Shown: positions 7,565 through 16,979, numbered from the stretch's first letter. The stretch is 64,000 bases of DNA from Inhella inkyongensis (GCF_005952805.1 NZ_CP040709.1:2542001-2606000); one strand, 5' to 3'. A program made the numbers and translations. The notes: generated by a model from the letters alone, not told the origin.

Positions 7565-8013
7565 GCTCAGTGCGCCTGGCGGCCTTGATCGGCGCGGGCA
7601 TCGCCTTCTTCGGCACGCTGATCCATTGGGTCGCCCCGCTGCTGGGGCCAGACTGGTACGCCTTCCTGACCTCGCCGGCCTGGGTGGTCGCCTCGGCCCG
7701 CGCGCAAACCTGGGAGGCCCCGGCCGGCGCCTTGGGCGTGGGTGCCCTGATGGGGATGTGTGGGCTGTTCGCGCTCTCAGCGGCCGGCTTGATGCAGCGC
7801 CTGCCCCTGCTCAGGGCCGGCCTGGCCGTCAGTGCCCTGGTGTGCACGCTGCGCGGGCTGCTGCTGATCCCCTTCCTGATCCGGGTGCCCGAGCGACTCA
7901 CGGCCTTTGACATCACGGCATCGCTGGTCTGGCTGCTGGCGGGACTTTGCTTTGTGTGGGTGGCGCTGCGGCGCTGGAGGGACCTCAGCGCAGCCACACC
8001 CAGCCAGGACTGA
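7561..8013 (+). CDS. Small four-helix membrane protein, uncharacterised
   Basis: I cannot name this 150-residue protein. It shows four hydrophobic segments (about 5-27, 55-78, 83-103 and 118-138) with short loops and an Arg-rich C-terminal tail. The layout resembles small DUF-type integral membrane proteins. It is translationally coupled to trmO through a four-base overlap and followed closely by a VOC-family gene, so the three may be one transcript, but the genes do not suggest a common pathway. Confidence 0.75.
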   Translation: MSSVRLAALIGAGIAFFGTLIHWVAPLLGPDWYAFLTSPAWVVASARAQTWEAPAGALGVGALMGMCGLFALSAAGLMQRLPLLRAGLAVSALVCTLRGLLLIPFLIRVPERLTAFDITASLVWLLAGLCFVWVALRRWRDLSAATPSQD

Positions 8014-8020
8014 GCTCATC

Positions 8021-8392
8021 ATGCTGCACCACCTCTCCTTCGCCACCGCCGATCTCGCCCGCAGCGGCGCTTTCTACGACGCGGTGCTCGGCGCCCTGGG
8101 CTACCGGCGGGTCTTCGAGGCCGCCACGGCCGTTGGCTATGGCTTGGTGACTGATGAGGATCAGTTCTGCCTGAAGCTACGCCACCCGGTCACGCCGCCG
8201 GGGCCAGGATTCCACTTGGCCTTCGCGGCGCCCAGCCGCGCGGCGGTGGACGCGTTCCATGCCGCGGCGCTGGCCCAGGGCGGGCAAGACAACGGCGCAC
8301 CAGGCTTGCGGCCGGACTACGGCCCGACCTACTACGCGGCCTTTGTGATCGACCCCGACGGCCATCGCATCGAGGCCGTATTCAAGGGCTGA
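8021..8392 (+). CDS. VOC family (glyoxalase/bleomycin resistance-like) protein
   Basis: This 123-residue protein is a single VOC module with two beta-alpha-beta-beta-beta repeats. The N-terminal repeat opens with MLHHLSFATADLARSGAFYD, and the C-terminal repeat ends with AAFVIDPDGHRIEAVF, the usual DPDGxxIE motif with a metal-ligand glutamate. His4 and the C-terminal Glu fit metal ligands. Members act as dioxygenases, isomerases or binding proteins, so the substrate is unknown. It starts seven bases after the upstream membrane protein gene and converges with the SDR gene, whose stop abuts its own. Confidence 0.88.
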   Translation: MLHHLSFATADLARSGAFYDAVLGALGYRRVFEAATAVGYGLVTDEDQFCLKLRHPVTPPGPGFHLAFAAPSRAAVDAFHAAALAQGGQDNGAPGLRPDYGPTYYAAFVIDPDGHRIEAVFKG

Positions 8393-9133
8393 TCAGCTCA
8401 GCCGACGCAGCAAGGCCCGCGGCAGCAGGCGCTGCAGCGCGCGGATCGCTCCCCAGGGCTGGGAGGGCACCGTGGCATCGGCCACGCGGCGCTCAATCAG
8501 CCGTGCAGCGATGGCGCCGCCCTGCTCCAGCGAGACCAGGAAGGGCCGGCTCTTGGCCTTGCGATTCAGGTCGGTGTCGATGAAGCCAGGGTGCAGCACG
8601 GTCACGCTGAGCCCGGTGCCGCGCAATTCGCGGCGCAGGCATTCCATGTAGCTGCTCAGCGCCGCCTTCGAGGCGCAATAGGCCCCGAGCTTGGGCAAGG
8701 CGCTGAAGGCGGCAACGGACGAGATGCCCACCACCTGGCCCCGGCCGCGCGGTTTCATCAGGGCCACGGCGGCGTCCACGGTGGCCACGGCGCCCTCCAC
8801 ATTGGTGCGCAGGGTTTGCAGCTGCGCGGCCAGCTCGCCCGCGCCCACACGCGCCACCGGGGCAATGCCCGCGTTGGCCACCACCACGTCCAGGCCGCCC
8901 AGGGCCTGATCCAGATCCTGCATCACCGCTGCCACCTGTTCGACATCGCAGACATCGAGCGCGCGCACCTCGACGCGCAGGCCCGGGTGCCGGGCTTGCA
9001 GCTCGGCGCGCAGGGCCTGTAGCGCGTCCAACCGCCGCGCGGTCAGGGCCAGGGCGTAGCCGCGCGCGGCAAATTCGCGCGCCAGCTGGCTGCCAATGCC
9101 GGCGCTGGCGCCGGTGATCAGGATGCTGGGCAT
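8393..9133 (-). CDS. SDR family NAD(P)-dependent oxidoreductase
   Basis: The protein is a classical short-chain dehydrogenase/reductase of 246 residues. It has the cofactor motif TGASAGIG at residues 7-14, the structural NAG motif (about 90), the catalytic serine in GISSVAAFS (about 140) and the YCASK catalytic Tyr/Lys pair (about 153-157). ALTARR after the second strand, with Arg in the NADP-selecting region, suggests NADPH preference. The C-terminal half has the LHPGFIDTDL loop common in this family. The substrate is not predictable. It lies directly downstream of the M13 peptidase gene on the same strand. Confidence 0.92.
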   Translation of the reverse strand: MPSILITGASAGIGSQLAREFAARGYALALTARRLDALQALRAELQARHPGLRVEVRALDVCDVEQVAAVMQDLDQALGGLDVVVANAGIAPVARVGAGELAAQLQTLRTNVEGAVATVDAAVALMKPRGRGQVVGISSVAAFSALPKLGAYCASKAALSSYMECLRRELRGTGLSVTVLHPGFIDTDLNRKAKSRPFLVSLEQGGAIAARLIERRVADATVPSQPWGAIRALQRLLPRALLRRLS

Positions 9134-9151
9134 GGGGGTGGCCTTAAGCGC

Positions 9152-11176
9152 TTACCAGACCTTGCACTGCTCGGCTTCAGGCTTGACCATCTTCTGCCCC
9201 GGCTTGCAGGCAAAGGCGGGCGCGAACTCGGGCATGTTCACCGCCACCCCGTTGATGCGGTAGCGGCCCGGCGAGTGCGGGTCGGTGCGGGCATGCATGC
9301 GGGCGTACTCGGGGCGGGCGTGGCTGCAGTCCCACTGGGCAAAGCCGATGAAGAAGCGCTGCTCGGGCGTCAGGCCATCCACGGGCTTGAGGCGCATATT
9401 GGCGATGTGCGCTTTCCAGGCCTCCATGGCCAGCACCAGGCCGCCGATGTCGGCCAGGTCTTCGCCCAGCGTGAGTGCGCTGTTGATCTTGAGGTCATCG
9501 ACCACCACGTACTGTGCGTACTGCTTGCTCACACAGGAGGCGCGCTTCTCAAACGCCTTGGCGTCTTTGCGGGTCCACCAGTCCTTCAACGCTCCTTTGG
9601 CGTCGAACTGCCGGCCTTCGTCGTCAAAGCCATGGATCAGTTCGTGGCCGATGGTGCCGCCGGTGTTGCCGTAGTTGGGCGCGTCATCCAGCTTGGCATC
9701 AAAGAGCGGCGGCTGCAGCACGGCGGCCGGGAAGTTGATGTCGTTCATCTGCGCGTTGTAGTAGGCATTCACCGTCTGCGGTGTCATGCCCCACTCGCCG
9801 CGGTCCAGCGGCTTGCCGATCTTGGCCAGGTCGCGCGCCAGCTCAAAGGCCGCGCCGCGCTGCGCATTGCCCAGAAAGTCACCCGCCTTGACGGTGTAGG
9901 CGCTGTAGTCGCGCCAGACATCGGGATAGCCGACTTTGTTGACCATGGTGGCCAGCTTTTCATGCGCCTTGGCCCGGGTGGCGGCGCTCATCCAGTCGAG
10001 CTGGTCGATGCGCTGGGCCATCACAGCCTTGATCTGGTCGGTCATCTTGACCACGGCCTCCTTCAGCTCGGGGCTGAAGCTGCGGCGCACGAACTCCTGG
10101 CCCAGGGCCTCGCCCATCTGTTGATCGGCCAACTGCACGCAGGTCTTCCAGCGCGGCTTCATCTGCGGCACGCCCTGCAGGGTCTTGCCATAGAAGGCGA
10201 AGTGCTCGCTCCGCCAGGCCTGGTTCAACCAGGGAGCCTGGGTGCTGATGAGCTGCCAGCGCAGCAGGGTCTTGAGCTCCGCCAGCGGCAGGCTTTGCAG
10301 CAGCCGGCCCCAGGCGCGGATGAACTTGGGCTCGCTGACGTTGACCACCGGCATTTCGGCCGGCGCACCCAGGGCCTGGCGGTAGGCGGCCCAGTCAAAG
10401 CCGGGCGTCAGGGCCTGCAACTGCGCGGCTTGGTAGCGGTTGGCGCTCTTGTAGGGGTCGCGGCGCTCCACCGGGCTGAGGGTGGCCTGGGCCAGCTGCG
10501 TCTCGGCGGCCAACACGCGACGGGCGGCGGCCTTGGGTTCCGCAATGCCCAGCAGCCCCAAGCTGCGCTCAATGTGCGCCAGATAGGCCTGGCGAATCTC
10601 TACCGAGCGCTTGTCCTTGCGGAAGTAGGCATCGCGCTCGGGCAGGCCCAGGCCGCCGGCGTTGACAAAGGCGATCACCTGGGTGGCATCGGCAAAGTCC
10701 TGCCCCGAGGCAAAGCCGAAAAAGGCGCGGCCCATGGCGCCGCTGCGGTGCAGCTCGGCCAACAGGGCCGGCAGCGCGCGGCGATCTTCCAAGGCGGCGA
10801 TGCGCGCCAGCAAGGGCTGCAGCGGCTGAATGCCGGCCGCCTCGATGGCCTCTTCGTTCATGCAGGCGGCAAAGTGTTCGCCGAGTTGGCTGCGCTGGGG
10901 CTGGGCGGCCAGCTCGTTCAGGATGCCCCACAGGAAGCGCTGGTTCTCGCCGGCCAGCTTGGCGTAGACGCTCCAGCGCGCCTCATCGGCCGGGATGGGG
11001 TTGTTCTTCATCCAGCCGCCGCAGGCGTATTGGTAGAAGTCTTCGCAGGGGTCCACGGAGGTGTCCATGGCACTGCGATCCAGGCTGGGGGTGTAGGGCA
11101 GGCTGGTCAGGGGCTGGTCGGCGGCAGCGGCCGCGCCGCAAAACACAACGGCAGCAAGGGCGGTAAGGGTCTTCAT
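9152..11176 (-). CDS. M13 family metallopeptidase (neprilysin/PepO type), secreted
   Basis: This 674-residue zinc endopeptidase opens with a signal peptide (MKTLTALAAVVFCGAAAAA), so it is probably periplasmic or exported. The zinc site is HELIHGFDDEG, and the third ligand and partner residue are in the GEDLADIGGL motif. The N-terminal M13 domain (DPCEDFYQYACGGWMKNNPIP) and the C-terminal CKPGQKMVKPE...CKVW end are typical of full-length members. I chose the ATG at 11176 because it immediately precedes the signal peptide; an upstream in-frame start would add 14 residues ahead of it. Members cleave short peptides. Confidence 0.95.
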   Translation of the reverse strand: MKTLTALAAVVFCGAAAAADQPLTSLPYTPSLDRSAMDTSVDPCEDFYQYACGGWMKNNPIPADEARWSVYAKLAGENQRFLWGILNELAAQPQRSQLGEHFAACMNEEAIEAAGIQPLQPLLARIAALEDRRALPALLAELHRSGAMGRAFFGFASGQDFADATQVIAFVNAGGLGLPERDAYFRKDKRSVEIRQAYLAHIERSLGLLGIAEPKAAARRVLAAETQLAQATLSPVERRDPYKSANRYQAAQLQALTPGFDWAAYRQALGAPAEMPVVNVSEPKFIRAWGRLLQSLPLAELKTLLRWQLISTQAPWLNQAWRSEHFAFYGKTLQGVPQMKPRWKTCVQLADQQMGEALGQEFVRRSFSPELKEAVVKMTDQIKAVMAQRIDQLDWMSAATRAKAHEKLATMVNKVGYPDVWRDYSAYTVKAGDFLGNAQRGAAFELARDLAKIGKPLDRGEWGMTPQTVNAYYNAQMNDINFPAAVLQPPLFDAKLDDAPNYGNTGGTIGHELIHGFDDEGRQFDAKGALKDWWTRKDAKAFEKRASCVSKQYAQYVVVDDLKINSALTLGEDLADIGGLVLAMEAWKAHIANMRLKPVDGLTPEQRFFIGFAQWDCSHARPEYARMHARTDPHSPGRYRINGVAVNMPEFAPAFACKPGQKMVKPEAEQCKVW

Positions 11177-11351
11177 GGCGGAAATGGATGTCGGCAGCGG
11201 CGCCCAGCGGCGCAGCAAAGCGGGCGATTGTCTCTGCCTGCCCCGCCCCAGCCTTCAGTCACCCATCTGTGTGGGGTGGCGTACCGACGCGGCACCACGC
11301 AGCCGGCAGGCTGCAGACCACACCGGCCTGTGCCGGGACGAGAGGACGGTC

Positions 11352-11528
11352 ATGCCACTCAAGATCCGCCTGCACCCCGGGGCGCCAGCCCCAAGCCGCT
11401 TGCGCCTGGCCAGGGCCTATCTGGCGGCTGAACGGCGCTGGGTGTTGCGCATCGGCGGCGCGCTACTGCTGATCAGCCTGGCTTGGGCCCTGTGGGGACT
11501 GCTGATGCCAGTTCCAATCCCTGCCTGA
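11352..11528 (+). CDS. Small single-span membrane protein (58 aa), uncharacterised
   Basis: The reading frame encodes a basic N-terminal half with many Arg residues and one strong hydrophobic segment (about 33-52), ending MPVPIPA. A good Shine-Dalgarno sequence (AGAGGA) lies five bases before the ATG. No family is recognised. It lies between the divergent M13 peptidase gene and the convergent Crp/Fnr gene. The ribosome binding site and the membrane segment are the only evidence that it is real. Confidence 0.55.
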   Translation: MPLKIRLHPGAPAPSRLRLARAYLAAERRWVLRIGGALLLISLAWALWGLLMPVPIPA

Positions 11529-11540
11529 GAGACCGGGCAC

Positions 11541-12236
11541 TCAGGGCGGCGGCAGCAGCCGGGCGTACTCGCGGCGCACCACGGCATAGCACTCGCAAGT
11601 GCGAGCTTCCAGGCCGGCGCGGTCCAGCACCTGGATGTGCCCCCGGCGGTAGCTGATCAGGCCGGCCGCATCCAGCTTGCCGGCCGCCTCGGTCACGCTC
11701 TCGCGCCGCACCCCCAGCATGTTCGCGATCAGCTCCTGGGTCATCACCAGCTCGCTGCCCGGCAGGCGATCCAGGCTGAGCAGCAGCCAGCGGCACAGTT
11801 GCTGGTCGAGCGAGTGATGCCGATTGCAGACTGCCGTCTGCGCCATCTGCGTGATCAGGGCCTGGGTGTAGCGCAGCAGCAGATGCATCAGCGCGCCACC
11901 GCGGTTGAACTCGGCCAGCAGCAGGTCGGCGCGCAGCCGCCAGCCCTGGCCGGCGCTTTGCACCACGGCGCGGCTGGGTGTGGTTTCTCCACCCATGAAG
12001 AGCGAGATCCCCACCAGCCCCTCACGCCCCACCACCGCGATCTCGGCCGAGTCGCCGTCTTCCAGCACATAGAGCAGGGAGACGATGGCCGTGGTGGGGA
12101 AGATCAGATGGCTCATGCGCATGCCCGACTCATAGAGCACACGGCCCAAGGGCAGCGCTACCGGCTGGAGCGCCGCAGCCCAGGACTGGCGCAGTTCAAG
12201 CGGCAGCGCGGCAAGCAGTTCGTTGTCAGAGTGCAT
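11541..12236 (-). CDS. Crp/Fnr family transcriptional regulator
   Basis: The 231-residue protein has an N-terminal cyclic-nucleotide-binding-like beta-roll (about 25-125) and a C-terminal winged helix-turn-helix (about 150-215). The recognition region reads MTQELIANMLGVRRESVTEA. There is no cysteine cluster for an Fe-S centre, so an oxygen-sensing Fnr role is unlikely. The beta-roll lacks an obvious intact cAMP phosphate-binding RxS-type loop (it reads GGETTPSRA), so the ligand is uncertain. The start at MHSDNELL is preferred; an upstream in-frame start would add an Arg-rich non-domain extension. It diverges from the GGDEF protein gene across about 100 bases and may control it. Confidence 0.9.
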   Translation of the reverse strand: MHSDNELLAALPLELRQSWAAALQPVALPLGRVLYESGMRMSHLIFPTTAIVSLLYVLEDGDSAEIAVVGREGLVGISLFMGGETTPSRAVVQSAGQGWRLRADLLLAEFNRGGALMHLLLRYTQALITQMAQTAVCNRHHSLDQQLCRWLLLSLDRLPGSELVMTQELIANMLGVRRESVTEAAGKLDAAGLISYRRGHIQVLDRAGLEARTCECYAVVRREYARLLPPP

Positions 12237-12339
12237 GGGCGGGCCGGCTGCGCAAAGGGCCCTAAGCCTAAGGCCAGTGCGCTTCTCGCGGGCGTGCATG
12301 TGGGCCAGCGCACAGAAACTCTGCCCTCAAAGGGTCAGG

Positions 12340-13005
12340 ATGTCGTCCAGCCAAACGCTCGAACCCAAGCCGCCCATGAACCCATTCAGCCCACGCAGCA
12401 AGCTCACTACCGACTGCAGCAAGACACAGCTGCGGCGCCTGCTGCGAGTGCTGGCCACCACCCGCAAAGCCCTGCGCGCCGCCCGGGCGCGCGAGCAACT
12501 GGCGCGGCAGCGCTCGCAATGCGACGACCTGACCGGCCTGGCCAACCGCGAGGGCTTTGCCTGCCTGACCCGCGCCAATCTGGCCGACCCTCTGCCGCTC
12601 GATCAGGTCTGCGCCCTGCTCTTCATCGACCTGGATGGCTTCAAGGCCATCAACGACCAGCTGGGCCATGCTGCAGGCGATCGCCTGCTTCAGATCGTGG
12701 GCGCACGCCTCACCCATGCCATGCGCGCCGGCGACTCGGTCAGCCGGCACGGCGGAGACGAGTTCCTCTGCCTCTTGCCACAGCTGCACAGCGAGGCCAG
12801 GGCCATGAGCATTGCGCAGCAATTGGTCGGCCTGATCGCCGCCCCTTGTGAGCTGGGCGGCATCCGGGTCTCGGTGCGGCCCAGCATCGGCCTGGCCTTC
12901 TACCCACGCGACGGCGCCACCCTGGAGCTGCTGCTCGCCCATGCCGACCAGGCTATGTATGCCGCCAAGCGCGACGGCGGCGGCGTGGCGGCGGCGCAGC
13001 GATAG
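12340..13005 (+). CDS. GGDEF domain diguanylate cyclase
   Basis: This 221-residue protein has a short N-terminal helical stretch and a complete GGDEF domain (about 60-215). The active site reads RHGGDEF, and the metal-binding FIDLDGFKAINDQLGH region is intact, so it should make cyclic di-GMP from two GTP. No RxxD inhibitory site is evident five residues before GGDEF (the preceding residues are GDSVSRH). There is no sensor domain, so activity may depend on partners or expression. The ATG at 12340 has AAGGG about eight bases upstream; a second ATG lies 12 codons later. The divergent neighbour is a Crp/Fnr regulator. Confidence 0.9.
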   Translation: MSSSQTLEPKPPMNPFSPRSKLTTDCSKTQLRRLLRVLATTRKALRAARAREQLARQRSQCDDLTGLANREGFACLTRANLADPLPLDQVCALLFIDLDGFKAINDQLGHAAGDRLLQIVGARLTHAMRAGDSVSRHGGDEFLCLLPQLHSEARAMSIAQQLVGLIAAPCELGGIRVSVRPSIGLAFYPRDGATLELLLAHADQAMYAAKRDGGGVAAAQR

Positions 13006-13034
13006 AGCGCGGCGAGACACGCTCGCGCGCCGGC

Positions 13035-13313
13035 TCAGTCGCTGATCTGCACCGCCTGCACAAAGGCCACGTGGTCCTTGAGCGCCGCACCCAGCTCAGT
13101 GGGCGCGGGATAGAACCAGACGGCATCGGGCAGCAGGTCACCGTTCACGAAGAGGCTGAGCCACTGCTCCTCCCCATAGGCATTGCGGCTGCGGTGGTTG
13201 CTGAAGGTGGTCAGTTCCCGCTTGAGACTGGCGGCGGGGAAGTAGTGGTTGCCGTCCATGACGACGGTGTGCGGGCTGTCCGCGATCACGGTGCCCTTCC
13301 AGATGGCTTTCAT
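13035..13313 (-). CDS. DUF427 domain-containing protein
   Basis: This 92-residue protein matches the short DUF427 family. It begins MKAIWKGTVIADSPHTVVMDG and has the family NHYFPAASLKRE segment and WFYPAP near the C-terminus. The usual cysteine- and tryptophan-containing loop is replaced by a serine- and arginine-rich one (TFSNHRSRNAYGEE). The function of the family is unknown. It lies just downstream of parC on the same strand. Confidence 0.88.
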   Translation of the reverse strand: MKAIWKGTVIADSPHTVVMDGNHYFPAASLKRELTTFSNHRSRNAYGEEQWLSLFVNGDLLPDAVWFYPAPTELGAALKDHVAFVQAVQISD

Positions 13314-13320
13314 TCCCGCT

Positions 13321-15687
13321 TCACTCCTTGATCCCCGGGGCGATGCCCGTCACGTCCTTGAAGCCCTCAACCGCCTTGCCCTTGCGCGCGCGTTTGCCCG
13401 CGTGCGCCGCCAGGCCCGATAGCCGCAACAGCTCCTCCTTGGGCTTGTTGCCGCGCGCAATGCCCGTGAGCTGCAGGCCGGCGGCAAAGCAGCTCACCGC
13501 CAGCAGCTTGGTCTTGGGGGCCAGCTCCATCAGCGTCAGGCCCCGCCCGCCCTTGGGCTGCAGCTTGAGCTCGGTGACCGGGAAGGTGAGCAAATGCCCG
13601 TCATCGCTCAAGCAGGCCAGGTTGGGCTGCTCGGGCGAGACCAGGGCGGGCTTGAGCGGCAACTCGCCGGTCTCCAGAGCCAGGAAGCTCTTGCCCACAC
13701 GCTTGGAAGCCGTGAGATCGCCAATCGTGGCCACCAGGCCAAAGCCGCCGCTGCCGGCCAGCACCAGACTCTGCGAGGCGGGGCCGGCGAAGTAGTGCAG
13801 CAGCTGGGTACCGGCCTCGAGGTCGATCAAGCTGGTGACGGGTGCCCCATCGCCGCGCCCACCCGGCAGGGCCGCCACCGCCACCGAGTAGCTGCGGCCG
13901 CTTGACCCCAGCGCGATCAGGGTGTCCACCGAACGGCATTTGAAGGCGCCGTAGAGCGCATCGCCAGCCTTGAAGGCCAGGCCGTTCACATCAACCTCAT
14001 GGCCCTTGAGCGCCCGTGCCCAGCCCTTTTGGCTCAGCACCACGGTGACGGGCTCGTCCACCACCTTCAGTTCGGCCACGGCGCGCTTTTCGGCCTGGAT
14101 CAAGGTCCGGCGGGCGTCGCCAAACTGCTTGGCGTCCGCCTCGATTTCCTTGATCAACAAGCGCTTCAGGGTACCGGGGTTGCCAAGGATGTCGCGTAGT
14201 TTGTCGGCTTCTTCGCGCAGGTTCTTGAGCTCCTGCTCGATCTTGATCGCTTCCAACCGAGCCAACTGCCGCAGGCGGATTTCCAGGATGTCCTCGGCCT
14301 GGCGGTCCGAGAGGCGGAAGCGCTCGATCAGCGCCGGCTTGGGCTCATCCGCATTGCGGATGATGGCGATCACCTCGTCGATGTTCAGCAGCACGATCTG
14401 CCGACCTTCGAGGATGTGGATGCGGTCCTCGGCCTTTTGCAGACGGTGCTGGCTGCGGCGCTGCACCGTGGTCTGGCGGAAGGCCAGCCACTCGGCCAGG
14501 ATCTGGCGCAGGTTCTTCTGCACCGGCTTGCCGTCCAGGCCCACCATGGTCAGGTTGATGGGGCTGCTGGTCTCCAGGCTGGTGTGGGCCAGCAGCACCT
14601 GGGTCAGATCGGCCTCGCTCACCGTGCGGCTCTTGGGCTCGAACACCAGGCGCACGGCGGCGTCCTTGCTGCTCTCGTCGCGCACGCCGTCCAGCACCGC
14701 CAGCAGGGTGTTCTTCAGCTGCAATTGCTCAGGTGTCACGGCCTTCTTGCCGGTCTTGACCTTGGGGTTGGAGATCTCCTCAATCTCCTCCAAGACCTTC
14801 TGGCTGGACACGCCGTGGGGCAGTTCGGTGATGACCAGCTGCCATTGACCACGCGCCAGCTCTTCCACCTTCCAACGCGCGCGCAGCTTCAGGCTGCCTC
14901 GCCCCGTGGCATAGGCCGCGCGGATGTCGTCGGGGCTGGAGATGATCTGAGCGCCACCGGGGAAGTCGGGGCCGGGGATGGCCGCGAAGAGTTCATCATC
15001 GGGCAGCTGCGGATTGCGCAGCAGGGCCACGGCGGCGGCGGCCACCTCAGCCAGGTTGTGGCTGGGCACCTCGGTGGCCATGCCCACGGCGATGCCGCTG
15101 GCGCCATTGAGCAGCACGAAGGGCAGACGCGCCGGCAGCTCCTTGGGTTCTTCCGTGCTGCCGTCGTAATTGGGCGTGAAGTCCACCGTGCCCTCGTCCA
15201 GCTCCTCCATCAAGAGCCGGGCCAAGGGGGTCAGGCGGGCCTCGGTGTAGCGCATGGCGGCCGCGCCGTCGCCGTCGCGCGAGCCGAAGTTGCCCTGGCC
15301 GTCCACCAGCGGGTAGCGCTGTGCGAAGTCCTGCGCCATGCGCACCAGGGCGTCGTAGGCGGCTTGGTCGCCGTGCGGGTGAAAGCGACCCAGCACATCA
15401 CCGACCACGCGCGCGCTCTTGACCGGCTTGGCCCCATTGGCCCCGGCCCAGGCCAGGCCCATGCGGAACATCGAGTAGACGATGCGCCGCTGCACCGGCT
15501 TTTGCCCGTCCGTCACCACCGGCAGGGCGCGGCCCTTCACGACCGAAAGGGCGTACTCCAGATAGGCGCGCTGGGCGTACTCACCGAGCAGCAGGGCGTC
15601 GCCGCTGTCTTCGGCGCCGCCATCGCCCCCCCCATTCGTGTTGCGGGGGGGCTCCATCTCATTCATCAGGCTCAACTGCTCGGGCAT
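13321..15687 (-). CDS. parC: DNA topoisomerase IV subunit A
   Basis: ParC is the breakage-reunion subunit of topoisomerase IV, which decatenates daughter chromosomes. The 788-residue sequence has the N-terminal DNA-gate domain with the catalytic tyrosine at position 147 ([10 protein letters not shown]), the conserved [10 protein letters not shown] and FHPHGD segments, a coiled-coil tower (about 420-490) and a C-terminal beta-pinwheel. It lacks the GyrA-box motif, which supports ParC over GyrA, as does the presence of parE nearby. At the positions where many ParC proteins carry the quinolone-contact Ser and Glu it has Gln108 and Asp112. The chosen start MPEQLSLM avoids an unlikely 16-residue extension. 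Confidence 0.95.
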   Translation of the reverse strand: MPEQLSLMNEMEPPRNTNGGGDGGAEDSGDALLLGEYAQRAYLEYALSVVKGRALPVVTDGQKPVQRRIVYSMFRMGLAWAGANGAKPVKSARVVGDVLGRFHPHGDQAAYDALVRMAQDFAQRYPLVDGQGNFGSRDGDGAAAMRYTEARLTPLARLLMEELDEGTVDFTPNYDGSTEEPKELPARLPFVLLNGASGIAVGMATEVPSHNLAEVAAAAVALLRNPQLPDDELFAAIPGPDFPGGAQIISSPDDIRAAYATGRGSLKLRARWKVEELARGQWQLVITELPHGVSSQKVLEEIEEISNPKVKTGKKAVTPEQLQLKNTLLAVLDGVRDESSKDAAVRLVFEPKSRTVSEADLTQVLLAHTSLETSSPINLTMVGLDGKPVQKNLRQILAEWLAFRQTTVQRRSQHRLQKAEDRIHILEGRQIVLLNIDEVIAIIRNADEPKPALIERFRLSDRQAEDILEIRLRQLARLEAIKIEQELKNLREEADKLRDILGNPGTLKRLLIKEIEADAKQFGDARRTLIQAEKRAVAELKVVDEPVTVVLSQKGWARALKGHEVDVNGLAFKAGDALYGAFKCRSVDTLIALGSSGRSYSVAVAALPGGRGDGAPVTSLIDLEAGTQLLHYFAGPASQSLVLAGSGGFGLVATIGDLTASKRVGKSFLALETGELPLKPALVSPEQPNLACLSDDGHLLTFPVTELKLQPKGGRGLTLMELAPKTKLLAVSCFAAGLQLTGIARGNKPKEELLRLSGLAAHAGKRARKGKAVEGFKDVTGIAPGIKE

Positions 15688-15742
15688 GGGTTCTTCCTCG
15701 AAGGGCGCGCATTGTCGCCAAGCCGGCCGCCACAATCATGGG

Positions 15743-16516
15743 ATGGCCCGCCTATTGATTCCCTTACCCCGTCAGGATCACGACCCCAGCGAGGTGGCGA
15801 TCCCCTGGCAGCTGCTGCGTGAGCAGGGCCACATTTGCGTGTTCGCCACGCCCGATGGCCGTCCCGCCCAGGCCGACCTGCGCATGCTCAGTGGCCAAGG
15901 CCTGGGACCTTTCAAGGGCCTGCTGGCGGCCGACGCCCGAGCCCGCGCCACCCATGAGGCGCTGCGCGCCGACCCGGCCTTCCAACGGCCCCTGGCCTGG
16001 AGCGCGCTGCAGGACCAGGACTTCGACGCCCTCTGGCTGGCTGGCGGGCATGCCCAGGGCATGCGCGAATACCTGGAAAGCCCGATGCTCCAGGCCTTGG
16101 TGGCCCGCCACGCGCAGGCGGGCCGGCCCTTGGCCGCCGTCTGCCACGGCGTGGTGCTGGCCGCGCGCAGCCGGGACGCGCAGGGCCGTTCGGTGTTGGC
16201 CGGCCGGCGTGTCACCGCCCTGCTGGCGCGCCAGGAATTGGCCGCCTGGTGGCTGACCCGCGCCTGGTTGGGCGACTACTACCGCACCTACCCGCAGACG
16301 GTGCAGGCCGAGGTCACCGCCGCGCTGGGCGAGCCCACCCTGTTCGAGCCCGGCCCCTTGCCCATCGCCCGCGACGCCCCCGGGCAGGAAGGGCGCGGCT
16401 TCGCGCAGCAGGATGGAAATTGGGTCACCGGCCGCTGGCCCGGAGATTTGCACCGCATGGTGCAGCTATTCAGCCCCTTGCTGCGCCCAAGCAACGCTGC
16501 ATCCACAGCGAGCTGA
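15743..16516 (+). CDS. DJ-1/PfpI (type 1 glutamine amidotransferase-like) family protein
   Basis: The 257-residue product has the DJ-1/PfpI fold. The nucleophile cysteine is in AAVCHGVV (about residue 135), the strand FDALWLAGGHAQG precedes it, and an acidic residue occurs early (HDPSEVAIPW). These features match intracellular protease or chaperone-like members such as YajL/HchA-type proteins, but the C-terminal extension after residue 200 is unusual and no function can be assigned. Its 3' end overlaps that of the convergent GNAT gene by 47 bases. Confidence 0.85.
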   Translation: MARLLIPLPRQDHDPSEVAIPWQLLREQGHICVFATPDGRPAQADLRMLSGQGLGPFKGLLAADARARATHEALRADPAFQRPLAWSALQDQDFDALWLAGGHAQGMREYLESPMLQALVARHAQAGRPLAAVCHGVVLAARSRDAQGRSVLAGRRVTALLARQELAAWWLTRAWLGDYYRTYPQTVQAEVTAALGEPTLFEPGPLPIARDAPGQEGRGFAQQDGNWVTGRWPGDLHRMVQLFSPLLRPSNAASTAS

Positions 16517-16979
16517 GCGCCCGCCCGCTCTTGAAGGCGTACTCGCGGAATACGCCCACCTCTTCGAAGCCAAAGCGCCGATGCAGCGCCACCGAGGCGG
16601 CATTGGGCAGGGCAATGCCGACGACGGCTGTGTGCAGGCCCTGCCCCTGGATGGACTCGAACAAGCGGGTGTAGAGCGCCGAGCCCACACCCTGCCCAGC
16701 ACCCTCCGGCGCCACATAAATGCTGGTCTCGATGGTGCGTGCGAAGGCCGGGTGATCGCGGTAGCGCTGGCTGCAGGCATAGCCCCGCAATGCATCGCCC
16801 TGCACCGCCACCCACAGGCGATGCGGCCCCGCCGGGGCGTAGCCTTCCATCCAACGCTCGACCGCCTCCAGGCTCAGCGGCTGCTCGTCAAAGCTTGCAA
16901 AAGAGTGCGCGATGTAGTGGTTGCGCAGCGCCAGCAAGGCTTGCGCGTCGCCGGGAACCGCAGTGCGCACCTCAAGCAT
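16470..16979 (-). CDS. GNAT family N-acetyltransferase (phosphinothricin acetyltransferase-like)
   Basis: This 169-residue acetyltransferase has motif A as IYVAPEGAGQGVGSALY (about 88-104) and a motif B-like LHRRFGFEEVGVFREYAFK at the C-terminus. The N-terminal HYIAHSFASFDEQP segment resembles the phosphinothricin/methionine sulfoximine acetyltransferase group. The amine acceptor is therefore perhaps an amino acid analogue, but the family is broad. It starts inside the preceding GNAT gene (8-base overlap), so both are probably cotranscribed. The 3' end overlaps the convergent DJ-1-like gene. Confidence 0.88.
   Translation of the reverse strand: MLEVRTAVPGDAQALLALRNHYIAHSFASFDEQPLSLEAVERWMEGYAPAGPHRLWVAVQGDALRGYACSQRYRDHPAFARTIETSIYVAPEGAGQGVGSALYTRLFESIQGQGLHTAVVGIALPNAASVALHRRFGFEEVGVFREYAFKSGRALSSLWMQRCLGAARG

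Noticed and set aside
9275..11431. Long plus-strand open frame opposite the M13 peptidase gene
   Set aside because: It is the antisense shadow of a clear peptidase; its sequence is low-complexity Gly/Ala/Leu/Gln, as expected from high-GC codon bias.
12268..13020. Minus-strand frame opposite the GGDEF gene
   Set aside because: The GGDEF protein on the other strand has an intact active site; this frame has no motif.
14416..15822. Plus-strand open frame opposite parC
   Set aside because: It is a compositional shadow of parC with no recognisable fold or ribosome site.
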